A stretch of DNA of 64,000 nt from Streptomyces sp. Je 1-332 (GTDB lineage: Bacteria; Actinomycetota; Actinomycetes; Streptomycetales; Streptomycetaceae), in NCBI RefSeq assembly GCF_040730185.1, contig NZ_CP160402.1, forward strand, positions 5,146,001 to 5,210,000. The letters are read 5' to 3'. The notes beneath the pieces were generated by a model, which was given only the letters and a program-made list of their open reading frames with translations, was not told where the DNA came from and searched no databases. A program made the position numbers and the translations under genes. Below, one piece after another: positions 56,093 through 64,000 of this stretch (positions are counted from its first letter, which is position 1; the number at the start of each line of letters is the position of its first letter).

Positions 56093-57271
56093 TTACAGGA
56101 ACAGGCTGTCGGGGTCCAGTCCGAGCAGAACCCGGCCGTGTACCTCGAGGCCCATGTTCGGAGCCATCAGACCGTGCCGGGACAGGCCCTCCAGGTCGCG
56201 GTAGAAGCGCTGGAAGGGGGACTTCCTGGCCAGCGCGGATCCGCCGCTCACCGAGTGCAGGGCCTCCACCGCCTCCTTGACCAGCTGGATCGCTATACCG
56301 GCCTGGCCGCGCACCGCGGCCTTCTCCTCCCAGCTGGGCTGCTCGCCGTCGTCCGCGCGCTGCTGGAGCACCGGCAGGAAGTTCGTCGTCAGCGCCTCGG
56401 CGGCTGCGATCTTGTTCGCGGCTGTGGCCACCTGAAGCTGGGTGAGCGGGTGTTCGCGCTGGTCGGTCCAGTTGCTGTAGGCGATGCCGCGGCCGTTCAG
56501 CTGCTCGACGAAGACTTCGTACGCCGCCTTGGCCATACCGATGTAGGCGGCCACGGACTCCACCACGACAAAGCTGATGAGGCCGTAATTGCGGCCGGTG
56601 GCACCGGTGTTGGAGCGTCGGCCGGTGGTGCCGAGGACGGCCTCCTCGGAGGTGGCGACCCGGTGCTCGGGGACGAAGACGTCCGTCGCGGTCGTGGTGG
56701 AGCTGCCGGTCGCGGCCGCGGCGGAGACGTGCCAGTCGTCGGCGATGGTCAGCTCGGACATCGGGACGATGGCGAAGACTTCTTCGACGGTGCCGTCGGG
56801 GTGCTCGAGCTCGGCGGCGAGCAGGTCCCAGTGAGCGCCGCGGCAGCCTGAATTGAACCGCCAGGAGCCGTTGAGGACGTAACCGCCGGGTGCGGGGACC
56901 ATCTTGGCGGTGGGCGTGAACCCGCCCGATATCCGTACGGATCCGCCCTCGAAGATCTCCTCCTGCGCCTTGTCCGGGTACAGGCTGGCCATCCAGGCGC
57001 TGGAGACCCAGGCCACGGCGGCCCAGCCGGTGGAGCCGCAGCCGCGGGAGATCTCGGTGAGGACCTCGTACTGGTCGGCCAGCGGAAGGTCCAGGCCACC
57101 GAAGCGTTGGGGCACGGCCATGCGGAAGACGCCGGCTTCTTCCAGGAGGTCGATGTTCTCCTGCAGGATCCAGCGCTGGTCTTCCGACTCGAGACCGTTC
57201 TCCCTGAGTTTCGGGACGATGTCCCGCACCGCCTTCAGGACATTCTCGGCCTCGTTCGTGGTCTCCGTCAC
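56093..57271 (-). CDS. Acyl-CoA-dehydrogenase-fold flavin monooxygenase (two-component, group D)
   Basis: GTG 57271 (VTETTNEAENVLKAVRDI) has AAGGAGTC seven bases upstream. The 392-residue protein has the ACAD fold, with PQRFGGLDLPLADQYEVLTE, RGCGSTGWAAVAW, SGCRGAHWDLLAAEL and DRWHV-like ADDWHVSAAAATGSSTTTATDVFVP. It lacks CoA-dehydrogenase features and matches HsaA/DszC/IBAH-type enzymes, which use reduced FMN/FAD from a separate reductase to oxygenate C or N. The flavin reductase at 63247 is the natural partner. It heads the three-gene unit with the P450 and imine reductase. Confidence 0.87.
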   Translation of the reverse strand: MTETTNEAENVLKAVRDIVPKLRENGLESEDQRWILQENIDLLEEAGVFRMAVPQRFGGLDLPLADQYEVLTEISRGCGSTGWAAVAWVSSAWMASLYPDKAQEEIFEGGSVRISGGFTPTAKMVPAPGGYVLNGSWRFNSGCRGAHWDLLAAELEHPDGTVEEVFAIVPMSELTIADDWHVSAAAATGSSTTTATDVFVPEHRVATSEEAVLGTTGRRSNTGATGRNYGLISFVVVESVAAYIGMAKAAYEVFVEQLNGRGIAYSNWTDQREHPLTQLQVATAANKIAAAEALTTNFLPVLQQRADDGEQPSWEEKAAVRGQAGIAIQLVKEAVEALHSVSGGSALARKSPFQRFYRDLEGLSRHGLMAPNMGLEVHGRVLLGLDPDSLFL

Positions 57272-57617
57272 CCTGACTCCTTGTGGATTTAATCGCGACG
57301 TTTTCGATTTAAAGAGCTCGCTGCTGCTGTGTCCGAAGGTAGTCCATGGTGATTTCCGAAGGCTCATCGAGAGGTAATCGGTGGCTCGCTCCAGAAGGCC
57401 CGTCCCTCCTGTTCGAAGCCCTATCGGGCAATTCTTCGGTAACTGGCAGATAATTCCGGTCCGAAATGTCGCCGGCGTGATCATCGGTTATCGGGCGATG
57501 AGGGGAAGGAGTCCATCCGAGGAGGGGCCGTGCCACAAACTTCCGTATCCCGTTGTGACGTTCTCGAGCAGCAGCGGTCGAAAATACCCGGCTCGCCCCA
57601 TCAGCAAGGGAAGCGGA
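57272..57617. promoter_or_regulatory. Divergent promoter region of monooxygenase and amine oxidase genes
   Basis: No gene is seen in these 346 bases. GATAAT (57449-57454) is a candidate -10 for the + strand amine oxidase but the -35 is weak. The monooxygenase side is A/T-rich (TTTCGATTTAAAG at about 57302-57314). SARP-type direct repeats are expected here, but I could not identify a clean pair. Confidence 0.45.
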
Positions 57618-59042
57618 ATGAAGTTCAGCAAGGACCAGGAATTCTCGCGGGGTCGTCACGCTGCGCGGCCCTCGCGGCGCAGCGTGCTCAAAGTGGGTGC
57701 CGCCGCAGCCGCGGCAGGCACCGGCGCGACACTGCTCGGAAATGCCACCGTGCACGGCGCCGAGGAGGAGGTCCATGACGCCATCGTCATCGGCGCCGGC
57801 TTCGCGGGCGTCACGGCCGCGAAGGAGCTCCGGGCCAAGGGCAAGAAGAAGGTGCTGATCCTCGAGGCTCGCGACCGCATCGGGGGCCGTACCTGGACCA
57901 GCACCTTCGCCGGCGAGAAGGTCGAGATGGGTGGCACCTGGGTCCATCAGAAGCAGGCCCACATCTGGGGTGAGATAGATCGTCTGGGGATACCACTGAT
58001 AACCGACGAGGGCCCCACGAAGGCCATCTTCCCGACCGAGGGCGGCGGTTACGCCGAGGTCGACATGGTGGAGGGGTTCACTCGCCAGACGAAGCTGCTC
58101 GAGAAGGTTCTCGAGGGCTCGCGGGACTACTTCCCCGAGCCGTACGACCCCTTCAAGCGTCAGGACCTGCTCGCGGACCTCGATGGTCTCTCCCTGCGCG
58201 ACCGATTCGACCAGCTGCGTTTCTCCCCCATCGAAGAGGCCTACCTCCACAGCACCACCGGTGCGTACGGCGGTGGCCTCGCCCGTGGCGCGCTGACCCA
58301 GCTGGCCCACTGGTGGGCGCTGTCCGACTGGAACATGGACACCTTCCAGGCCATCAACACCATCCGTCCGACCATCGGTCTGCCCGGTGTGCTGCAGAAG
58401 CTGCTCGATGAGTCGGGCGCCCGGGTCGCGCTCAACGCACCGGTCTCGTCGGTCACCGACGACGGCACGGTCGTGCGTGTCACCGCGGGCGGCAGGACGT
58501 ACCGGGGTGCCACCGCCGTCGTCGCGGTGCCGACGAACCTCTGGAACTCCATCGACTTCAAGCCCGGTCTGCCGGCCGAGTACCGGCGTATGGCCACCCA
58601 GACCGTCGGTGTGCCGACCACGAAGAAGGTCTGGCTGCACGTGGCCGGTGACATCGGCCGGCCCCTCGCCAACACCGCCGCGGGCGAGCTCATCGACGGC
58701 CTGATCCCGATGATGAAGACGTCGAGCGGTCTGATCATGCTTGCCTTCAGCGTCAGCCCCGACCTCGACGTCAGGAACAAGACGCAGATCCAGTCGGCGG
58801 TCAGGAAGTTGATCCCGGCCGCTGAGGTCCTCGAGGTCAAGGGGAAGGACTGGGGTGCGGACCCCTATGCCAAGGGTGGCTGGACCTTCAAGCGTCCCGG
58901 ACAGCTGCTCGGCAGCCTGCGCGCGGTCCGCCAGCGCCAGGGCCGTATCGCCTTTGCCACCAGTGACATCTCCACCGGCTGGAACGGCTACGTCGATGGA
59001 GCCGTGGAGTCGGGACTGCATGCGGCCGGCCTGCTGGTCTGA
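57618..59042 (+). CDS. Flavin amine oxidase with Tat signal
   Basis: ATG 57618 (MKFSKDQEFSRGRHAARPSR) follows AAGGGAAGCGG; the frame to 57381 is rejected. The 474-residue protein begins with a twin-arginine signal (SRRSVLKVGAAAAAAGTGATLLG), so it should be folded and exported. It then has the FAD site DAIVIGAGFAGVTAAKELRAKG, ILEARDRIGGRTWT, and the C-terminal GWNGYVDGAVESGLHAA FAD loop. The family oxidises amines or amino acids to imines with release of hydrogen peroxide. If it acts on the product or a precursor, this step would be outside the cytoplasm. Confidence 0.9.
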   Translation: MKFSKDQEFSRGRHAARPSRRSVLKVGAAAAAAGTGATLLGNATVHGAEEEVHDAIVIGAGFAGVTAAKELRAKGKKKVLILEARDRIGGRTWTSTFAGEKVEMGGTWVHQKQAHIWGEIDRLGIPLITDEGPTKAIFPTEGGGYAEVDMVEGFTRQTKLLEKVLEGSRDYFPEPYDPFKRQDLLADLDGLSLRDRFDQLRFSPIEEAYLHSTTGAYGGGLARGALTQLAHWWALSDWNMDTFQAINTIRPTIGLPGVLQKLLDESGARVALNAPVSSVTDDGTVVRVTAGGRTYRGATAVVAVPTNLWNSIDFKPGLPAEYRRMATQTVGVPTTKKVWLHVAGDIGRPLANTAAGELIDGLIPMMKTSSGLIMLAFSVSPDLDVRNKTQIQSAVRKLIPAAEVLEVKGKDWGADPYAKGGWTFKRPGQLLGSLRAVRQRQGRIAFATSDISTGWNGYVDGAVESGLHAAGLLV

Positions 59043-59048
59043 GGGGTC

Positions 59049-59097
59049 ACGAGGGGGGGGCCGGCAGTCCGCGAGCGGACTGCCGGCCCCCCCTCGT
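59049..59097. terminator. Bidirectional terminator between amine oxidase and SARP genes
   Basis: A G8/C7-containing stem ending GGCCGGCAGTCCGC (to 59072) pairs with GCGGACTGCCGGCC (from 59075). It separates the two convergent genes and is very stable. Confidence 0.88.
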
Positions 59098-59109
59098 CGT
59101 ACAGGTATG

Positions 59110-61233
59110 TCAGTTCCTCGATGCCAGGGACGGCAGCGGGCGCGCGGGCCGGCCGAGGCCGCGATCGGATCCGGGAGGGAGGGTGATGGTCGTGACGCTG
59201 TGCGGAGCGCTCGCCCAGTCCGGCCGGCTGTGCAGCAGTTCGGGCCTGGATCCCGCTATGACCATGAGCGGTACGGGTGGTGAGGGATGCCCCAGGGATT
59301 CGATGAAGTCGAGCAGGGGCTCGTGCGCCAGATGCAGATCGTCCAGGAGCAGCACCAACGGGCGGCGGCCGGTGGCCATCTCCGCGAACTGACGCCAGGC
59401 TTCCAGCCAGATCTCCGTTCCGAAGTCCTTCACCGGGCGGACCGTGGGATCGATGAAGGGGACGAGCCGGGCTCCGAGCCAGTTCGCCTTGCCCTCGTCG
59501 CCTGCGAGGCTCCGCAGGGTCGCTTTCAGCTTGCCCTTGATGGTGCGGGACGAGTCGTCCTCCGACACCCCGCAATACGCCGAGAGGATCATGGAGTGGA
59601 GCAGGTACGGGTCGTCCTCGAAGGTGAGTGACCGGCTGAGGAACAGCGGTCGGACACTGTGCAGTTCGGCCTCGGCCTGCCGCTTGAACCGCGTGAACAG
59701 ACAGGCCCGCGCGGCGTCGGAGGGGCTGAGCACCGTGACCCGGTGGGTCCTGGCCCACTGGTCCGCGTGCCTCAGGAGCCGGACGAGCAGGTCCAGTTCG
59801 CGTCGGTGCTCCGCTTGCCCGGCGGCGTACGGCTCCGCGGACGTGGGCTCTTCGGGGAGGTTCCGCTGTACCTGCCAGCGGTCCGGTGCTTCGGCGACCC
59901 GGCGGTAGTCGAAGAGGGGCTCGGTCGCCTCTCGCGTCCGGCCGCAGACCTGGATCTCGTGGGCGGGCACGTGGGGCAGCAGGGTCTGGCACTCGCTCAG
60001 CAGTGTTCCCTTCGCCGGCGGAGCGGTGGTGCGGCTGTCGTCATCGAGCCGCATCAGTGCCTCGCCCGTGGTCACCGCGATCTGTACGGAGATGCCCGCC
60101 GCGGCTGGCCCCTTCGGGTCCGGCCCCGTCGCACCGTCACGGATCGCGATCGCCGCGCGCACGGCACGCTCGGCATGGTGGTGCTCCTGGGGATCGGTGG
60201 GGAACAGGCCGAAGAGGACGTCACCCAGCGAGCCGGCGACCGTTCCCCCGTGCCACTCGATCTCCTGCTGGGCCCGGGCGGCAGGGTAGGCGAGCTTGGC
60301 GTCCACGTCCTCGCAGTCCACCGCGTCCAGGTCCATCCCCGGGCCAAGACCGGTGCGCACCAGCAGGACGCTTGCGTCGCGGCGCTCCCACACCTTGGAT
60401 TCGGCTTCCCGAGCGGTGGGTTGGGGGCGCGGGGCGGTCGTCACGGCTTTCGAGGGGACCGGCGCCTGGAGGGAGGTGTCGTGGGTGAGGATGTCCTGCT
60501 GCAGCTGCTGCAGTTCACGGATCGGCTCCAGGCCCAGGTCGTCGGAGAGCGCGGTGCGCAGCCCGCTGTAGACGCTCAGCGCGTCGGCCTGCCGGCCGCA
60601 CCGGTAGAGCGCGAGCATCAACTGCCTGCAGGAACGCTCGCGCAGGGGCTCGGCGTCGACCATCGATTCGAGCTCGCCGAGTACGGCGTAGTGCTGTCCG
60701 GAGGCCAGTCGGGCCTCGAAGTAGTCCTCCTGGACGTCGAGCCGGGTGTTCTGCAGGGTGGTCAGTTCGGGCCAGATGAAGCCGGCCTCCACCAGGTCGG
60801 AGAGGGCGGGGCCGCGCCACAGTTCCAGTGCTTCCCGCAACAGCCTCGAGGCCTCTTCCGCCGCGCCCGCGGCCAGTTGGGCCCGGCCTTCGCCCACCCA
60901 CCGGTGAAACAGATGCAGGTCGATGTCGTCGCGGTCGACCCGCAGGGAGTAACCGGGCGCCTGGGTCCGCAGCTCGACCGCGTTGTGCTCGTCGTCCGTG
61001 ACGCCGCCGGCGAGCGCTCGGCGCAGCCCCCAGACGGCGTTCTGCAGGATCTTGCGGGCGGTGGCCGGAGGTTCCTCCACGCTCCACAGCGCCCTGAGGA
61101 GCTGGCTGCTGGGCACCACCTGGTTCGGCTGGAGGAGAAGGAATCCGAGTGCGGCACGCTGCTTGGTTCCTCCCAGGGGGAGGGTCTGACCTTCGGAGAC
61201 AGCTTCGAGCGGACCCAGCATGCGAAACCACAT
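59110..61233 (-). CDS. SARP regulator with cyclase-like and AAA-like parts (no LuxR domain)
   Basis: ATG 61233 (MWFRMLGPLEAVSEGQTLPL) is chosen as the normal SARP beginning; the in-frame TTG at 61245 is unlikely. The 707-residue protein has an OmpR-like DNA-binding domain (about 1-95), a BTAD domain (about 100-250), a region resembling nucleotide-cyclase homology domains (about 280-420), and an AAA-like domain with Walker B RPLVLLLDDLHLAHEP. The P-loop position reads TVLSPSDAARACLFTRF, so GxxGxGKS is lost, and the protein ends without a LuxR HTH. PimR/SARP-LAL proteins share this layout. It should activate the cluster genes. Confidence 0.87.
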   Translation of the reverse strand: MWFRMLGPLEAVSEGQTLPLGGTKQRAALGFLLLQPNQVVPSSQLLRALWSVEEPPATARKILQNAVWGLRRALAGGVTDDEHNAVELRTQAPGYSLRVDRDDIDLHLFHRWVGEGRAQLAAGAAEEASRLLREALELWRGPALSDLVEAGFIWPELTTLQNTRLDVQEDYFEARLASGQHYAVLGELESMVDAEPLRERSCRQLMLALYRCGRQADALSVYSGLRTALSDDLGLEPIRELQQLQQDILTHDTSLQAPVPSKAVTTAPRPQPTAREAESKVWERRDASVLLVRTGLGPGMDLDAVDCEDVDAKLAYPAARAQQEIEWHGGTVAGSLGDVLFGLFPTDPQEHHHAERAVRAAIAIRDGATGPDPKGPAAAGISVQIAVTTGEALMRLDDDSRTTAPPAKGTLLSECQTLLPHVPAHEIQVCGRTREATEPLFDYRRVAEAPDRWQVQRNLPEEPTSAEPYAAGQAEHRRELDLLVRLLRHADQWARTHRVTVLSPSDAARACLFTRFKRQAEAELHSVRPLFLSRSLTFEDDPYLLHSMILSAYCGVSEDDSSRTIKGKLKATLRSLAGDEGKANWLGARLVPFIDPTVRPVKDFGTEIWLEAWRQFAEMATGRRPLVLLLDDLHLAHEPLLDFIESLGHPSPPVPLMVIAGSRPELLHSRPDWASAPHSVTTITLPPGSDRGLGRPARPLPSLASRN

Positions 61234-61479
61234 AGATACCCCCAACGTGTGTTACCGGCAGGCTGCGAGTGAGGCGTCGCGAAACGCGCAGTGCCTCGCC
61301 CAGCGGCAGATCTTTCTCGGCCACTGTGCAAAGAATAAACCAAACGATCGTTTTTTTCTAGCGTGTGGCGGCCGGGCCGGGTGGCGGTGCCTGCCGTGTC
61401 GCCACCCGGCTGGATGCACGTAAACGCGGTGGTTTGTAGGCTTTTTCCGTTGCCTGCTGCTGGGTGGGGGTGGGGTGCT
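61234..61479. promoter_or_regulatory. SARP promoter region and terminator of class III aminotransferase
   Basis: The 246-base gap has AAACGATCGTTT (61342-61353) followed by a T-run, an A/T-rich island that may hold the SARP promoter or a regulator site. CCGGGTGGCG (61377-61386) and CGCCACCCGG (61400-61409) form a perfect 10-bp hairpin, probably the terminator of the aminotransferase gene that ends at 61480. Confidence 0.55.
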
Positions 61480-63072
61480 CTACGTGGCAGGAAGCGAGAG
61501 GGGGCGCTGGTAGTTGCCGCGGATGATGTCGCAGATGTCCCTGAGTGCCGTGTCGAGCTGCTGGATCTCGTCGTCGGACAGGAAGACCGAAGGCTCGAAG
61601 CGCAGGGTGTTCGCGGCGCTGGCCGTCGGGAAGGTGCGGATCCGGTGGCCGCGGAGCAGATGTCCGGCGAGCAGATAGCCGAACAGCCCGGCCCTTGCGG
61701 CCTCCTGGATGGGAGGAGCCGGCGCGTCCGACTGGTCGTGGAACTCGATACCGGTCATCAGGCCACGGCCGCGTACGTCCTTGACGACCTCGGGGTAGTC
61801 CTTGTGGACCGAGGCCAGCATGTCCTTGAGCCGGGTGCCGCGCTCGGCCGCGAGCCGGTAGACACGGCCGTCGTCCGCCTCGATCAGCTCGATCACCTTG
61901 AGCGCGATCAGGCTGGAGAAACCGTCCTTGGCGAAGGTCGAGCTGTGGATCAGTTCGAACTGGCCCTGGTAGCGGGACTCGCGGATGAGGAGGGCCGACG
62001 TCTTGGCGATGCCGCCGCCCAGGCTCTTCGCCAGGGTGTAGTAGTCGCCGCGCAGGCCGAGGGCGCTGCTGGCGAGGAAGTCGCCGGTGCGGCCCATGCC
62101 ACTTTGGATCTCGTCGATGATGACGGGACAGTCGATCTCCGCGCAGACCCGCTGGATCTCCTCGGCGAACTCCTTGGACAGCTCCCGGATGCCGCCTTCG
62201 CCCTGGATGGGCTCCACCATGAACGCGCAGAACACCGGAGTGTCCTGAGCGGTCACCTTGACCAGGCCGTCCTCGACGGTGAGGCCGAGCAGCGTCGACC
62301 GCTCCTCGTCGACGATCCGCCGCAGGGCGCCGGGCTGGTCCACGGGGACGAACCTGGCCTGGGTGGCGAGTGCCTTGAACGGGGCCCGGTAACCCTCGTT
62401 GTGGGTGAGCTGGACGCTGCCCACCAGCTTCCCGTGGAACGAGCCCTCCGGGGACAGCAGGACGGGGGGCCTCGCGGCCTGCACCGCGTTGAGCCGGGTG
62501 AGCGCGTCGACGAGCTCTTCCAAGGCCGCGGGGCTCGAGGCCTGCGGGGTGAGACCGAGCTGCTCGAAGACGGCGGGCGGCACCGTCGCCAGGTCGCTGC
62601 GGACGGCGGAGCGCACTGGCTCGAGGTCCGTGCCGATCTTCTCGAGTACCGCCTGGAGCCGCAGCACGCGATCGAGCTCGGCATGCTTGACGGCCGCCTC
62701 GTTGGCCTCGGCGCCCGAGTTGGCGAAAATGGCCAAGTAGGGTTCTTCGTCGCCCACTTCACGCTGGATGACGCGGTTCAGGGCGAGCGCGAGACGGTTG
62801 GCCTCGGGGTGCAGCGAGAACTGGGCGTGCACCGGGACCCTGGCGTCGAGCAGCGACTTCGCATACGCCGTGAGGGCCGGGTGGTTGTGGCCGAGCAGCA
62901 GCGACCCGTAGCCGCCGGCATAGTCGACCACGGGAATCTCCCGGCCGTCCGCGCCACGCATGAAGAGCGTGTTTCCCTCGCCCCTGATGTATTCGACGTC
63001 GAGGCCCGCGGAGGCGAGGACGCTGCCGAGGAAGGGTTCGGCCAATTGCGGCTGGTCAAGTATGGAATTCAT
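61480..63072 (-). CDS. Class III PLP aminotransferase with internal insertion
   Basis: ATG 63072 (MNSILDQPQLAEPFLGSVLA) or GTG 63111 can start; neither has a clear ribosome site. The protein (about 530 residues) has the class III pattern FANSGAEANEAAVKHAE, DEIQSGMGRTG (PLP Asp/Gln), and YTLAKSLGGG (PLP Lys). Between KHAE and SPEGSFHGK there is about 70 extra residues, helical and without a known motif. Family members transfer an omega-amino group to aldehydes; this one may make or remove an amine in the pathway. It is on the opposite strand to the flavin reductase. Confidence 0.88.
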   Translation of the reverse strand: MNSILDQPQLAEPFLGSVLASAGLDVEYIRGEGNTLFMRGADGREIPVVDYAGGYGSLLLGHNHPALTAYAKSLLDARVPVHAQFSLHPEANRLALALNRVIQREVGDEEPYLAIFANSGAEANEAAVKHAELDRVLRLQAVLEKIGTDLEPVRSAVRSDLATVPPAVFEQLGLTPQASSPAALEELVDALTRLNAVQAARPPVLLSPEGSFHGKLVGSVQLTHNEGYRAPFKALATQARFVPVDQPGALRRIVDEERSTLLGLTVEDGLVKVTAQDTPVFCAFMVEPIQGEGGIRELSKEFAEEIQRVCAEIDCPVIIDEIQSGMGRTGDFLASSALGLRGDYYTLAKSLGGGIAKTSALLIRESRYQGQFELIHSSTFAKDGFSSLIALKVIELIEADDGRVYRLAAERGTRLKDMLASVHKDYPEVVKDVRGRGLMTGIEFHDQSDAPAPPIQEAARAGLFGYLLAGHLLRGHRIRTFPTASAANTLRFEPSVFLSDDEIQQLDTALRDICDIIRGNYQRPLSLPAT

Positions 63073-63246
63073 GGGGTCAATGTGGCCGAGCGACTGCCAG
63101 CCGGAGTCCACCAGTTGGTCATCGGGCCGTCAGCGGATGCAAGATCTGTCGGTTACTCGGCGATGAATTGGCGGAAAGTGGCGATCGGCTAGCTTCACAT
63201 CGACTGAGGCCTTGACGTTCATGCCGTTGAATCCGAAGAAGGTGCA

Positions 63247-63795
63247 ATGACCTCTGTATCCGCCGCCTATGAACCCGCGGTCTCGCGCACCGGCAGTCCT
63301 GTTGCTGGTGCGCCGGCCTCCCTGCGGAACGTGATGTCCCAGTTCGCAACTGGAGTCGTCGTACTGACAGTTGGGGGCGGACGGCCCCATGCGATGACCG
63401 CGAATGCCTTCAGCTCCGTGTCGTTGGCGACGCCGAGCGTGCTGTGCTCCGTGGCCCACAGCGCCGTCATGCACGACGTCCTGGAGGGTGGCGGGAAATT
63501 CGGCGTCTCCGTCCTCAGTGCCGAACAGGAGTATCTCGCACGGCACTTCGCCAACAAGGAACGCGAACTCGGAGCCGCCCAGTTCGAAGGCGTCGACTGC
63601 TTTGCCGGGCTGCACACCGACGCTCCACTGCTTCGCGGGGCGCTGGCCTGGATGGAGTGCGAGCTGGAAGCAGCCCACTCCTCGGGTGACCACACCATAT
63701 TCATCGGGTCCGTCCTGGAGAGCAGGGTCGGGGACGGGCACCAGGGATTGCTCTTCTTCGACGGGAAATTCGGTCGGGCGAGCAGGGTTGCTTGA
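63247..63795 (+). CDS. Flavin reductase (HpaC/ActVB-like)
   Basis: ATG 63247 follows AAGAAGG. The 182-residue protein has the flavin reductase split-barrel pattern VMSQFATGVVVLTVGGGRPH, MTANAFSSVSLATPSVLCSV, NVLSAEQ-like SVLSAEQEYLARHFA and LAWMECELEAAHSSGDHTIFIGSV. Such enzymes reduce FMN or FAD with NAD(P)H for a monooxygenase. The only matching partner in the window is the ACAD-fold protein at 56093. Confidence 0.92.
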   Translation: MTSVSAAYEPAVSRTGSPVAGAPASLRNVMSQFATGVVVLTVGGGRPHAMTANAFSSVSLATPSVLCSVAHSAVMHDVLEGGGKFGVSVLSAEQEYLARHFANKERELGAAQFEGVDCFAGLHTDAPLLRGALAWMECELEAAHSSGDHTIFIGSVLESRVGDGHQGLLFFDGKFGRASRVA

Positions 63796-63898
63796 CCGGC
63801 GATTACCGGGCGAACACCGTCCGAATGCTGCACTGAGAAGGAGCCCGCTGCCATCCGGCGTGTGGTGCGAACAACAACAGAGAAGAGGGCCGGTCGGC

Positions 63899-64000
63899 AT
63901 GACTGCTGCAACCGATCTGTACAACCTGGAACTGACGGATGACCCGGACGTGCAGAACGACGTCTTCCTCAGGATATTCAACTCGGGTGACGGAAACGCC
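63899..64000 (+). CDS. SnoaL/NTF2-like protein (3' partial)
   Basis: ATG 63899 follows AGAAGAGG. Only 34 residues are visible: TDDPDVQNDVFLRIFNSGDG is typical of the first helix of SnoaL-like (NTF2-fold) small enzymes such as cyclases or DUF4440 proteins. The rest lies beyond the window. It is on the same strand as the flavin reductase. Confidence 0.55.
   Translation, partial: MTAATDLYNLELTDDPDVQNDVFLRIFNSGDGNA

Noticed and set aside
50565..57271. Prodigiosin-type pyrrole formation (prolyl ligase, carrier protein, acyl-CoA dehydrogenase)
   Set aside because: The dehydrogenase-fold protein resembles flavin-dependent monooxygenases rather than prolyl-carrier oxidases, and no other red/plt-type gene is seen.
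57309..59021. 570-codon frame on the - strand
   Set aside because: Antisense to the amine oxidase, which has a signal peptide, FAD motifs and a ribosome site.
47895..64000. Valanimycin-type azoxy cluster, because of the N-oxygenase-like monooxygenase, flavin reductase and SARP
   Set aside because: No valine decarboxylase, seryl-tRNA synthetase or tRNA-dependent transferase genes are present; the aminomutase and carrier protein genes do not fit.

Overview
The window is high-GC actinobacterial DNA, almost certainly from a Streptomyces chromosome. Codon use has strong G/C at third positions, and there is a WhiB-family gene, a SARP regulator, a remnant of a gamma-butyrolactone-type receptor and a SpoIIE-type phosphatase. 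From memory, the gene order of the first 32 kb matches the core region around SCO5029-SCO5061 of S. coelicolor. All calls come from reading the sequence; no database was searched.

Region 1 (1-32345) is conserved core chromosome: a PIN-PhoH protein, a secreted lytic transglycosylase, an AI-2E family membrane protein, the peroxide-stress genes ahpC-ahpD with divergent oxyR, a PadR-controlled ABC exporter with a clear palindromic operator, a class A penicillin-binding protein, a GAF/PP2C/HATPase phosphatase, a methyltransferase, both classes of fumarase, a secreted GDSL hydrolase with a ricin-type domain, wblI, glpX, a nitroreductase, xseAB, an amino-acid permease, ispH, polyphosphate glucokinase and the GTPase ychF.

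Region 2 (32322-44000) is an integration hotspot at the 3' end of ychF. The end of ychF is copied at about 42290 and, more degenerate, at about 43925. Each copy lies beside a 23-bp core with inverted arms (TGAYCTGG, 7 bp, SCAGGTCA), and five such cores can be read. The first segment (about 10 kb) is a defence island: a DUF262/DUF1524 (GmrSD-like) protein, a RadC-like protein and a type I restriction-modification operon with an AbiE toxin-antitoxin pair inside it, in the order hsdR-abiEi-abiEii-hsdM-hsdS. A decayed tyrosine-recombinase fragment sits at its right end. The second segment (about 1.5 kb) holds a VapBC-like pair and a broken second PIN toxin gene.

Region 3 (43987-47880) is a transition zone: a HAD-like gene whose 3' end runs into the third att copy, a frameshifted gamma-butyrolactone-receptor-like gene, a DHA2-type MFS exporter and an IS30-like remnant.

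Region 4 (47895-64000, open at the right end) is a biosynthetic gene cluster that I cannot match to a known product. Two leftward transcription units carry (a) a two-component flavin monooxygenase, a P450 and an imine-reductase-like enzyme, and (b) a KASIII-like protein with a serine in place of the catalytic cysteine, a carrier protein, a stand-alone adenylation enzyme, a PLP aminotransferase and a KamA-family radical SAM aminomutase. A Tat-exported flavin amine oxidase, a SARP regulator with a degraded P-loop, a class III aminotransferase with a large insertion, a flavin reductase and the start of a SnoaL-like gene follow. The gene set suggests a nitrogen-containing small molecule built from an amino acid carried on the carrier protein, with a C=N reduction step and several oxidations. 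The MFS protein is a candidate exporter. The product itself is not determined by the sequence.
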